A stretch of 64,000 nt of DNA, from the NCBI GenBank assembly GCA_036841525.1, contig DAITVZ010000014.1, positions 1 through 64,000 of the forward strand, written 5' to 3'. Origin of the DNA: JAAYEA01 sp012689325. Its GTDB lineage: Bacteria; Chloroflexota; Anaerolineae; JAAYEA01. The notes beneath the pieces were generated by a model, which made no database searches, was not told where the DNA came from, and worked only from the letters and a program-made list of their open reading frames with translations. Every line of letters begins with the position of its first letter. Position 1 is the stretch's first letter. Made by a program: the position numbers and the translations under genes. Of this stretch, positions 41,892 to 48,274 are shown one piece after another.

Positions 41892-42037
41892 TCGCTAATC
41901 GCCTATCGCTCATCGCAGATCGTCGGACGCCACCTACTCGTCCGTGGTGCATAGGGAACCACAAGCCGGAGGCTTGTGCCACGCGCGCGGCCAATCAGGC
42001 GATTCGCGATTCGCATCAGCGATAGGCGATACGCGCC
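41889..42037. repeat. Compound repeat, left copy flanking the DUF433 module
   Basis: Four to five ATCGCNN units (41890-41921), a 70-bp core at about 41913-41984 containing the hairpin ACAAGCCGGAGGCTTGT, and GCGATNN units (41998-42034). The core is nearly identical to 42755-42824 on the other side of the toxin-antitoxin pair. Confidence 0.85.
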
Positions 42038-42066
42038 TTGCGTGGCGGCGGGGGCCGGGGTATAAT
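42038..42066 (+). promoter_or_regulatory. Promoter of the DUF433/DUF5615 module
   Basis: TTGCGT (42038-42043) and TATAAT (42061-42066) are 17 bp apart, ending about 28 nt before the antitoxin start. It begins where the left flanking repeat ends. Confidence 0.75.
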
Positions 42067-42094
42067 GGGCCTCAGGACGTGAAGGAGCATGGCG

Positions 42095-42346
42095 ATGGAT
42101 CGAGACGAACTGCTCAAGCGCATTACGGTGAACCCGCGGGTGCTGGTGGGCAAGCCCACCATCCGGGGCATGCGGATCAGCGTGGAGCAAGTCCTGGATG
42201 CGCTGGCCGCTGGCGTGCCTGAGGCCGAGCTGTTGGAGGACTATCCGGCGCTGGAGGCGGACGATATCCGGGCGGCGCTGCTCTATGCGCGCGATCTGGT
42301 CGCCGCCGAGCGAGTCTATCCAGTGGATGCGTCGGTCTCGGCATGA
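42095..42346 (+). CDS. DUF433 antitoxin-like protein
   Basis: An 83-residue small DNA-binding-type protein of the DUF433 family, the usual partner of DUF5615 PIN-like proteins in proposed type II toxin-antitoxin modules. The family core is plain: NPRVLVGKPTIRGMRISVEQVLDALAAG, followed by LLEDYPALEADDIRAALLYA, a winged or helix-turn-helix-like region. I choose ATG 42095, with AAGGAG at 7-nt spacing, over ATG 42089, which is too close to it. The stop overlaps the toxin start as ATGA. It has its own promoter and probably autorepresses; that is family knowledge, not visible here. Confidence 0.88.
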   Translation: MDRDELLKRITVNPRVLVGKPTIRGMRISVEQVLDALAAGVPEAELLEDYPALEADDIRAALLYARDLVAAERVYPVDASVSA

Positions 42347-42699
42347 GCTCGCTGCGCTTCCTGGTGGACGTGAATGTGGGCATGGCCGTGGCCGACGGAT
42401 TGCGGAGCGATAGCCACGATGTGGTTTTCGTGGGCGATCTCGACTGGCGCATGGCTGACTTGGACATGGTCGCGCTGGCCTACCGTGAAGGGCGCATCAT
42501 CGTGACCATGTACGCCGATTTTGGCGATCTGGTGTTTCGGGCGCGACGGCCCCATGCCGAAGTATTGCTGCTGCGGATGCCCGGCGCTGGGCGAGACGAC
42601 AAGCTTGCGGTGGTGCGCGAGATCATCAGCAGCCGTGGGGACCAGCTCGCGGGCCATGTCTGCGTGTATCGGCAGGGGAGGCTGCGCGTGCGCGGTTGA
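42343..42699 (+). CDS. DUF5615 PIN-like toxin
   Basis: A 118-residue PIN-like nuclease-family protein, the expected toxin partner of the upstream DUF433 protein. The N-terminal FLVDVNVGMAVADGLR carries the first acidic residue. The middle has GRIIVTMYADFGDLVF, where most relatives read TxDxDFG, so one acidic position appears replaced (MYADFG). The catalytic set may therefore be incomplete or shifted. It starts in an ATGA overlap with the antitoxin gene. The pair sits between two nearly identical repeat elements. RNase activity is inferred from the fold only. Confidence 0.82.
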   Translation: MSSLRFLVDVNVGMAVADGLRSDSHDVVFVGDLDWRMADLDMVALAYREGRIIVTMYADFGDLVFRARRPHAEVLLLRMPGAGRDDKLAVVREIISSRGDQLAGHVCVYRQGRLRVRG

Positions 42700-42734
42700 G
42701 AAGGGCGATCGACGCAGCCGCCCCTCGCGTGGGG

Positions 42735-42857
42735 GGTGTATCGCCTATCGCAATCGCAGATCGTCGGACGCCACCCACTCGTCCGTGGTGCATAAGGAAT
42801 CACAGCCGGAGGCTTGTGCCACGGGCCGCTCCAATCCCACGATAGGCGATACGCCCT
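42735..42857. repeat. Compound repeat, right copy flanking the DUF433 module
   Basis: ATCGCNN units (42738-42762), the shared core (about 42755-42824, with the ACAAGCCGGAGGCTTGT-like hairpin altered by one deletion) and a short GCGATNN arm (42840-42854) ending at the stop codon of the FAD oxidoreductase gene. It is in direct orientation relative to 41889-42037. Confidence 0.85.
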
Positions 42858-44083
42858 TACTCCAGGCTGGCCAGCTTGACGCTCGGGTCCGCGAGCTTGT
42901 CGGCGGGGAGGGCCTGCCCCTTGCGAATCCACTTGCCCACGAGCTTGTCCATCCCCTCTTGCGGCGGGTCGATGGTAAAGGCCGCCACCAGCTTGCCGCC
43001 CTTGAGCCACCAGGCGGTGAAGGGCCCCTTCTCCAGGTCGCCGCGGTGGACCACCTGATCGGCGCCCTCGGTATCGCCCCAGAACTCCCAGCCCATGTGA
43101 AAGACATCCGAGTAGAAGTACGGCACGGCCTTGTAGGGCTCGTGGTCGCCGAGCATGTTGGCGGCGGCGGCGCGGCCCTGGCGGCGGGCGGTGTCCCAGT
43201 GCTCGATGCGGCGCTCCCGGCCAAAGGTCGTCTCCGGGAAGCGGGCGATATCGCCCACGGCATAGACGCCGGGGAGGTTGGTCTCCAGGTACTCGTTCAC
43301 CACCACGCCGTCCTGGAGCGCCAGCCCCGTCCCCTCCCATAGCTCGGTGGCCGGGACCACGCCGATGCCCGCCACCACCAGGTCGGCGGGGAGCTCACGC
43401 CCGTCCGAGAGGACGACCGTGGAGACGGTGCCCTGGCCCTTGAAGGCGGTCACGCCGGCGCCGGGGAGGATGGTGACGCCCTTGGCGCGGTAAAAGCGCT
43501 GGAAAAAGTCGGACATCTCGGGGGTGAAGAAGCGTTGCCAGACGCGCCCCTCGGGAAAGACCAGGGTGGTGGGGACGCCCATCTGGGTCAGGTTGGCGGC
43601 CATCTCCATGCCGATGAAGGAGCCGCCCACCACCACCGCCTGCTTGGCGCCTTTGGCCGCCTTCTGGATCGCCTCCACGTCGGGCATCCAGCGGAGGTAG
43701 AGGACGTTGCCCAGCTCGGCGCCGGGGACGCGCAGGGTGCGGGCGCGGCAGCCGTTGGCGATCATGAGCTGCTCGTAGCCGATCTCGTCGCCCTGGGCGG
43801 TGTGCAGCCGCTTCTGGGCCAGGTCGGCGCGGGTGACGGTGGTGTTGAGCCAGAGGTCGATGCCGCTCTCCTCGTAAAAGTTGGCCGGGTTGATGAGGAT
43901 GTCGTCCAGTGTCTCTTCGCCGCGGATGAACTCTTTGGAGATGTGCGGGCGCTGGTAGGGGGCGGTGGTGTCCGCCGAGACGATGGCGAGCTCGCCTTTG
44001 GCGATGCCGCGTTTGGCGAACTCTTTGGCGGCATAGCCGGCGGCCACGCCCCCGCCGAGGATGACGTATTTGTAGCTTTTCAT
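42857..44083 (-). CDS. NAD(P)/FAD-dependent oxidoreductase (ferredoxin/nitrite reductase-like)
   Basis: A 408-residue flavoprotein with two dinucleotide-binding folds. FAD binds at the N-terminal VILGGGVAAGYAAKEFAKRG, NAD(P) at AVVVGGSFIGMEMAANLTQMG near residue 150, and the second FAD motif YAVGDIARFP is near residue 275. A C-terminal reductase-type dimerisation domain follows. It resembles ferredoxin/rubredoxin reductases and AIF-like disulfide-independent enzymes; there is no CxxC redox pair. The electron acceptor is unknown. CAAGGAGG lies just before the ATG at 44083. The reading frame is open upstream through a heptad array into hepT, so a HepT-oxidoreductase fusion is also possible. Confidence 0.88.
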   Translation of the reverse strand: MKSYKYVILGGGVAAGYAAKEFAKRGIAKGELAIVSADTTAPYQRPHISKEFIRGEETLDDILINPANFYEESGIDLWLNTTVTRADLAQKRLHTAQGDEIGYEQLMIANGCRARTLRVPGAELGNVLYLRWMPDVEAIQKAAKGAKQAVVVGGSFIGMEMAANLTQMGVPTTLVFPEGRVWQRFFTPEMSDFFQRFYRAKGVTILPGAGVTAFKGQGTVSTVVLSDGRELPADLVVAGIGVVPATELWEGTGLALQDGVVVNEYLETNLPGVYAVGDIARFPETTFGRERRIEHWDTARRQGRAAAANMLGDHEPYKAVPYFYSDVFHMGWEFWGDTEGADQVVHRGDLEKGPFTAWWLKGGKLVAAFTIDPPQEGMDKLVGKWIRKGQALPADKLADPSVKLASLE

Positions 44084-44476
44084 GGGGCCTCCTTGGGCGC
44101 GTATCGCAGATCGCGTATCGCTTATGGTGGAATCCGAGACAGCTTCCAGGTCTTGCATTCGTTGGACGGCCACCTGCAGAGCAGGGACGTCGCGCGTGGC
44201 GGTGAACCACACGACGGACCAGTCCACACTGAAATAGGCATGGACAGCCATGTTGCGAAAGCCGATCACATCCGGCCAAGGTACCTCGGCATGTCGGTTT
44301 CGCAGGTCAGGCCCCAGGCGGGCAGCCGCTTCGCCAATGACGATCAGCTTTTGCAGTACGGCGCTCTGCCGCAGTTCGTCCGCCATGAACGCGTCTTGGG
44401 GGATCCCGCCGATGAAGCGGCGGATCGCGTCGGCGGCTTCACTGATATCGGACAGGTAGAGAAGATCACGCCGCAT
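44084..44476 (-). CDS. hepT: HepT-like toxin (DUF86), open in frame into the FAD oxidoreductase
   Basis: HEPN-domain RNase toxin of the MntA/HepT system. The roughly 115-residue domain begins MRRDLLYLSDISEAADAI and contains the catalytic Rx4HxY motif in FRNMAVHAYFSVDW. No stop codon follows. The frame continues through a heptad repeat array (translated STISDTRSAIRAQGG) straight into the oxidoreductase ATG, giving a possible 539-residue fusion. The normal stop was probably lost when the repeat arrived, or this is a sequencing indel. The start overlaps the mntA gene by 11 bp, the usual gene order for this module. Confidence 0.8.
44098..44126. repeat. Heptad array inside the hepT-oxidoreductase frame
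   Basis: Units ATCGCAG, ATCGCGT and ATCGCTT plus a leading partial unit are translated in frame between HepT and the oxidoreductase. No paired GCGAT arm is present. Confidence 0.75.
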
Positions 44477-44768
44477 AGATCACCTCGGCGCTAGCCAGCA
44501 CCTGATCGCGGATGAGCGGCTTGAGCCCGGACTGGATCACCAAGTCCACTGGCCGTCTCAGCAGGGTCTCCAGCTCGCGTTTCATCCGCCCCAGGTCCAG
44601 AAAGCCGACCTGGGCGCCGTGCTCGAAAACGACCAGCACGTCAATATCGCTATCTGGCCGGAAGGCCTCGGTCAGAATCGAGCCAAAGAACGATAGGCGG
44701 CTGATCCGGTTGCGCCGGCAGAACCTCGCCAGTTCGGTGTGCGGTATCTCGACCTGCGCCTTGCCCAT
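44466..44768 (-). CDS. mntA: MntA-like nucleotidyltransferase antitoxin
   Basis: A 100-residue minimal nucleotidyltransferase. The signature is exact: GS followed by ten residues and DxD (FGSILTEAFRPDSDIDVLV), then the third acidic residue in VDLVI. In characterised MntA/HepT pairs the enzyme AMPylates a tyrosine of HepT to neutralise it. The neighbouring HepT keeps the tyrosine of its RNase motif, so the pair could function. AAGGAG precedes the ATG. The gene overlaps hepT by 11 bp. Confidence 0.9.
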   Translation of the reverse strand: MGKAQVEIPHTELARFCRRNRISRLSFFGSILTEAFRPDSDIDVLVVFEHGAQVGFLDLGRMKRELETLLRRPVDLVIQSGLKPLIRDQVLASAEVIYAA

Positions 44769-44807
44769 GGCCTTGCTCTCCTTAGGTTATCTAGCCACTA
44801 TACCCCG

Positions 44808-45602
44808 TTAGCTCTGCTGCGGAATGACATAGGTCATGCGACCGACGTAAGTGAAGCCGACCTTACGGGCGGCGGCCTGGGAGGCGCGGTTGTCCTCGCC
44901 GGTGCTCCAGACGGGGGTGAGCGCCTCGGCCTGGGCGGCCTGGGCCACCAGGGAGGCCGCCGCGGCGCAAAGCCCCCGCCGCCGGTAGGGCTCCAGCGTG
45001 TGCACGCCGATGTCGGCGTAGCGCGGCCCCCGCGCGGAGAGCTGGGCGGTGGCCACCACGCGCCCGTCCACGATCCCCGCGGCGACATACCCCTCGGCCA
45101 GCAGGGCCCGCGCGCCCATAAGGCGCAGCCCGCCGCCGCGCAGCTCGGGCGGGGCGGCCTCCAGCAGCGGCGCGTCGTCGGGCGCCAGCAGCCGCACGGC
45201 CGGGTGAGGCCAGAGAAGGGCCGGGCGCTGGAGGGCATAGTGCAGGTCGCCGTAATAGCGCACCGCCACGCCCAGCTCTTGGGCCATCAGCTCGCCCAGC
45301 GCCGGGGCGAGCTCGTCGGCGACCTCCACGCAGGTCCAGCCGGGGACGCCGCGCAGCAGCTCCCACAGGGCCGCCGCGTCGGCGCCATAGCCGGTGGGCT
45401 CCTCGGGGGCGTCGTCGGTCTGGACCACGGCGGCGCGGAAATGGGGCAGCTCGCCCAGGATGTAGGCGCGGGCCTGGCCGCGCAACAGCCGGGCCACGGC
45501 GATGGCGGTAAAGGGGGAATCGCCCAGAATAGACCCTAAAGGTTCTCCTAAACCTTTAGGGTCTGTGGAGAGCGCGCTATAGCCGTCGTTCCCAGTAGTC
45601 AT
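44808..45602 (-). CDS. GNAT-family N-acetyltransferase with palindrome insertion
   Basis: A 264-residue protein with a C-terminal GNAT domain. VVATAQLSARGPRYADIGVHTLEPYRRRGLCAAAASLVA contains the acetyl-CoA motif A (RRRGLC in place of RxxGxG), followed by TGEDNRASQAAARKVGF. The N-terminal half is poorly conserved. Residues about 13-24 are encoded by a 14-bp perfect palindrome that looks inserted. I choose the ATG at 45602, preceded by AGGAG at 7-nt spacing, which overlaps the upstream GNAT gene by 26 bp. The substrate is unknown. It lies downstream of a second acetyltransferase gene, forming a coupled pair. Confidence 0.78.
   Translation of the reverse strand: MTTGNDGYSALSTDPKGLGEPLGSILGDSPFTAIAVARLLRGQARAYILGELPHFRAAVVQTDDAPEEPTGYGADAAALWELLRGVPGWTCVEVADELAPALGELMAQELGVAVRYYGDLHYALQRPALLWPHPAVRLLAPDDAPLLEAAPPELRGGGLRLMGARALLAEGYVAAGIVDGRVVATAQLSARGPRYADIGVHTLEPYRRRGLCAAAASLVAQAAQAEALTPVWSTGEDNRASQAAARKVGFTYVGRMTYVIPQQS
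45531..45564. repeat. Perfect palindrome inside a coding region
   Basis: Arms 45531-45544 and 45551-45564 (AGACCCTAAAGGTT and its complement) form a 14-bp stem with a 6-nt loop. The element is AT-rich against a GC-rich gene. It keeps the reading frame, encoding about DPKGLGEPLGSI near the start of the acetyltransferase. Confidence 0.85.
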
Positions 45603-46452
45603 AGGTGCGCTCCTGGACGAACCCGGCGGACTGGTAGAGCGAGAGCGCCCGCTCGTTGCGGGCCTCCACCTCGAGCAGGATAGCGGCGGGGCGGCGTTCC
45701 CGCAAGAGCGCCACGGCGCGGGCCAGCAGCTCGCGGCCCAGCCCCTGCCCGCGGTATTCGGGGCGGATGCCCAGCCCATAGACCCAGCCCTCCTGCGCGT
45801 TGGCGCGGAGGTCGACCTTGCCGACGATGCGGCCATCCAGCCAGGCGGCGTAGGTGGTCGAGTCGGGCTGCCCCAGCATGTCGCGCAGGATCTCCAGTTG
45901 CTCCTCCACGCCGCCGCCGAAATAGAGGGCGTTCTGCTCCGCCAGCTCGCGGAGGTCGGCGCCGGCGGCGGGGCGCAGCCGCAGCCGCGGGGCCTCGGGC
46001 GGCGGGGCAGCGCGGGCGGGGTCCAGCCGCATGCGGTACTCGGTAAAGGCCACGCCGGCGCCGACGTGGCGGGCAAAGCCGCCGCCCGCCGCCGAGGCGC
46101 GGTCGCAGACGAGGAGGATGCGCTGGGCGGCGCGCAGGGCGCACTGGGTCACGGCGACCTCCCAGAGCCGCGTAAAGATGCCTCTCCGTTGATAGGCAGG
46201 GTCCACCAGCCCGCTGGCCTCCACCTCGCTGGCGGTGTACTGAAAGAGCCCCAGGTAGCCGACCCAGCGGCCGTCGCAGGCGTAAAAGAGGTCGCTGCTG
46301 CGCGAGCTGTCGCGCGCGGCGAGGGTGTCCCAGTTGATGCGCACGTGCACGCCCTCGCGGCGGCGGCAGTCGTCCACCAGCCCGCGCACGGCGGCGATCT
46401 CGTCCTCGCGCAGGCCATATTTCTTGTATAGGCCGTCCTCGGTGGGTAGCAT
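45577..46452 (-). CDS. Tandem GNAT acetyltransferase
   Basis: A 291-residue protein with two GNAT folds. The first (about residues 10-150) has GLVDPAYQRRGIFTRLWEVAV; the second (about 150-291) has GLGIRPEYRGQGLGRELLARAVALL with a full acetyl-CoA motif A (RGQGLG), then EARNERALSLYQSAGFV. The two-domain layout resembles mycothiol-synthase-like proteins, but mycothiol is not expected outside Actinobacteria, so the substrate is open. The ATG at 46452 gives the protein a normal start; the ribosome site is weak. A matching promoter lies upstream, divergent from the DUF1080 promoter. Confidence 0.82.
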   Translation of the reverse strand: MLPTEDGLYKKYGLREDEIAAVRGLVDDCRRREGVHVRINWDTLAARDSSRSSDLFYACDGRWVGYLGLFQYTASEVEASGLVDPAYQRRGIFTRLWEVAVTQCALRAAQRILLVCDRASAAGGGFARHVGAGVAFTEYRMRLDPARAAPPPEAPRLRLRPAAGADLRELAEQNALYFGGGVEEQLEILRDMLGQPDSTTYAAWLDGRIVGKVDLRANAQEGWVYGLGIRPEYRGQGLGRELLARAVALLRERRPAAILLEVEARNERALSLYQSAGFVQERTYDYWERRL

Positions 46453-46483
46453 GTCGGTGCGTGCTCCGATGTGGTGATGAGCT

Positions 46484-46512
46484 AGGATAGCGCAGAACGG
46501 GCGAGGCGTCAA
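46484..46512 (-). promoter_or_regulatory. Promoter of the GNAT gene pair
   Basis: On the minus strand TTGACG (46512-46507) and TATCCT (46489-46484) are 17 bp apart. Confidence 0.6.
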
Positions 46513-46528
46513 AACGCGCCTCGCGCGC

Positions 46529-46556
46529 TTGACAAGCGGCCCGAGTTGACTATGCT
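46529..46556 (+). promoter_or_regulatory. Promoter of the DUF1080 operon
   Basis: TTGACA (46529-46534) and TATGCT (46551-46556) are 16 bp apart, about 28 nt before the DUF1080 start. No AAACGTTT operator is present. Confidence 0.65.
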
Positions 46557-46591
46557 GCGAGCGAGGTTGATTCCAGAAAGGAGATACCCAA

Positions 46592-47323
46592 ATGGACCCC
46601 AAACCCAAAGCACCAGTCGGCTATGACGATACCCCCTTGATCCCCGGCACCCTCTGGCGGGTGCACGATGGGCGTCGGCCCCAGCCCAAGGTCGTGACCG
46701 CGGCGCCGGGCCAGCCCCCCTCGGACGCCGTCGTCCTCTTTGACGGCAAGGACCTCTCGGCCTGGAAGAGCGCCAAGGATGGCACGGCCGCCGGGTGGAA
46801 GGTGGAGCACGGCTACATGGAGGTCGTCCACGGCGCCGGCGCCATCCAGACCAAGGAGCATTTCGGCGATTGCCAGTTGCACCTGGAATGGGCCACCCCC
46901 GCCGTGGTGGAGGGCGATAGCCAGGGCCGCGGCAATAGCGGCGTCTTTTTCCTGGGCAAATACGAGATCCAGGTGCTGGACAGCTATAACAATGTGACCT
47001 ATGCCGACGGCCACGCCGGGGCCATCTATGGCCAGTACCCGCCGCTGGCGAACGCCATGCGCGGCCCGGGCGAGTGGAACGTCTATGACATGGTCTTTAT
47101 CGCGCCGCGCTGGGACGGCACGGGCAAGCTGATCAGCCCGGCCTATATCACCGTGTTCCTGAACGGCGTGCTGGTGCAGCACTGCCAGTCGGTGCAGGGC
47201 CCCACCGGCCACAAGACCGTCTCTAGCTATGACAACCCGCACCCGCCCACGGGGCCGCTGGAGCTGCAGGACCACCGCAACCCGGTGCGCTTCCGCAACA
47301 TCTGGATCCGCCCGCTGGGCTAA
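46592..47323 (+). CDS. DUF1080 protein, 3-keto-glycoside hydrolase/lyase family
   Basis: A 243-residue concanavalin-like jelly-roll protein of the DUF1080 family, some members of which cleave 3-keto-glycosides. Recognisable blocks are VVLFDGKDLSAWKS, GNSGVFFLGKYEIQVLDSY and the ending TGPLELQDHRNPVRFRNIWIRPLG. Many relatives are secreted, but this one has no signal peptide and a short soluble N-terminus, so it should act in the cytoplasm. AAAGGAG precedes the ATG. It is followed 22 bp later by an AP2 barrel and then a Gfo/Idh gene, a set that matches a 3-keto-sugar pathway. Substrate and specificity are unknown. Confidence 0.9.
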   Translation: MDPKPKAPVGYDDTPLIPGTLWRVHDGRRPQPKVVTAAPGQPPSDAVVLFDGKDLSAWKSAKDGTAAGWKVEHGYMEVVHGAGAIQTKEHFGDCQLHLEWATPAVVEGDSQGRGNSGVFFLGKYEIQVLDSYNNVTYADGHAGAIYGQYPPLANAMRGPGEWNVYDMVFIAPRWDGTGKLISPAYITVFLNGVLVQHCQSVQGPTGHKTVSSYDNPHPPTGPLELQDHRNPVRFRNIWIRPLG

Positions 47324-47345
47324 CCACACTTTCGGGGAGAGCGTC

Positions 47346-48116
47346 ATGAAATTGTCTTTGGACACCTATAGCATCGGCAAGAACCTGACCATCCGCGACC
47401 TGCTGGAGCTGTTGCCCGCCAACGGCTTTCAGGGCGTCGAGTTCCGCTGCGAGTCCAACCAGGCGCACGGCGTCGAGCTGGAGACGCCGGTGGCGGAGCG
47501 CCGCCGCATTCGCACGCTGCTGAACGAGGCGGGGATCGAGGTCTCGTGCCTCTCCACCAGCCAGCGCTACGAGTCGCCGGACCCGGCGGTGCGGGCGCAG
47601 GTGATCGAGCGGGTGAAGCGGTTCGTGGACCTGGCCGCGGACATGGGCTGCGGGCGCATCCGCACCTTTGGCAACGACTTTCCCGCTGGCGTGGACAAGC
47701 TGGACGTGGTCAAGTACGTGGGCGAGTCGCTGCGGGCGGTGGGCGAGCACGCCGCGGACAAGGGCGTGGACGTCCTCTTGGAGATGCACGGGCAGTTCTA
47801 TTACTGGGAGTACGCCCTGGGCGCCATCAAGGTCGCCGACCATCCCAACGTGGCGATCAATTATAACTGCGACGAGAAGGACCTGGTGAAGGGGTCGGTG
47901 GCTTTCACCTTCAATCAGGTGAAGGATCACGTCCGGCACGTGCACATGCACGCCCTGGAGAGCCCGGTGTTCCCCTACAAAGAGCTGTTCGGGCTCTTGA
48001 AGGGCATGGGCTATGCCAATTTCTGCTCGCTGGAAGAGGGGTATGGCGACGGCGGGGAGAAAAAGGTGATCGCGCTCTATGCCGCGCTCTATCGGGAGAT
48101 CCTGGCGCAATCGTAG
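47346..48116 (+). CDS. AP2-type TIM-barrel sugar isomerase/epimerase/lyase (copy 3)
   Basis: A 256-residue xylose-isomerase-like barrel with metal-ligand candidates in LLEMHGQ, NYNCDEKD, HVHMHALES and SLEEGYGD. GGGGAGAG precedes the ATG. It directly follows the DUF1080 gene (22 bp), and the two are probably co-transcribed from the promoter at 46529. It resembles copy 2 in the N-terminal GFQGVEFR and copy 4 in overall length, but they are clearly diverged paralogues rather than recent duplicates. The substrate is unknown. Confidence 0.88.
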   Translation: MKLSLDTYSIGKNLTIRDLLELLPANGFQGVEFRCESNQAHGVELETPVAERRRIRTLLNEAGIEVSCLSTSQRYESPDPAVRAQVIERVKRFVDLAADMGCGRIRTFGNDFPAGVDKLDVVKYVGESLRAVGEHAADKGVDVLLEMHGQFYYWEYALGAIKVADHPNVAINYNCDEKDLVKGSVAFTFNQVKDHVRHVHMHALESPVFPYKELFGLLKGMGYANFCSLEEGYGDGGEKKVIALYAALYREILAQS

Positions 48117-48141
48117 GCCAGTCGTCCCGCGCGGATCGTCC

Positions 48142-48172
48142 AGTGACCGGCATGTCTACCATGCCGGTCACT
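48142..48172 (+). terminator. Hairpin after the DUF1080/AP2 operon
   Basis: A perfect 13-bp stem (48142-48154 with 48160-48172, arms AGTGACCGGCATG and its complement) with a 5-nt loop ends just before the next -35 box. Only a broken T stretch follows (TTGGTTTG), so termination may be weak. Confidence 0.55.
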
Positions 48173-48176
48173 TGGT

Positions 48177-48205
48177 TTGACAGCGGGGGCATCTGGTGTT
48201 ACACT
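48177..48205 (+). promoter_or_regulatory. Promoter of the second sugar operon
   Basis: TTGACA (48177-48182) and TACACT (48200-48205) are 17 bp apart. Confidence 0.75.
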
Positions 48206-48214
48206 GGGCCGCGT

Positions 48215-48226
48215 ATAAACGTTTAG
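48215..48226 (+). promoter_or_regulatory. LacI-type operator (ATAAACGTTTAG)
   Basis: One base differs from the two operators at the lacI-family gene (33149-33172). It covers the predicted transcription start near 48212, placing this operon in the same regulon. Confidence 0.75.
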
Positions 48227-48274
48227 ATGACGCCCGAGCCAATCGAGAATTGCTGACAAGGAGGCAATATCGCC

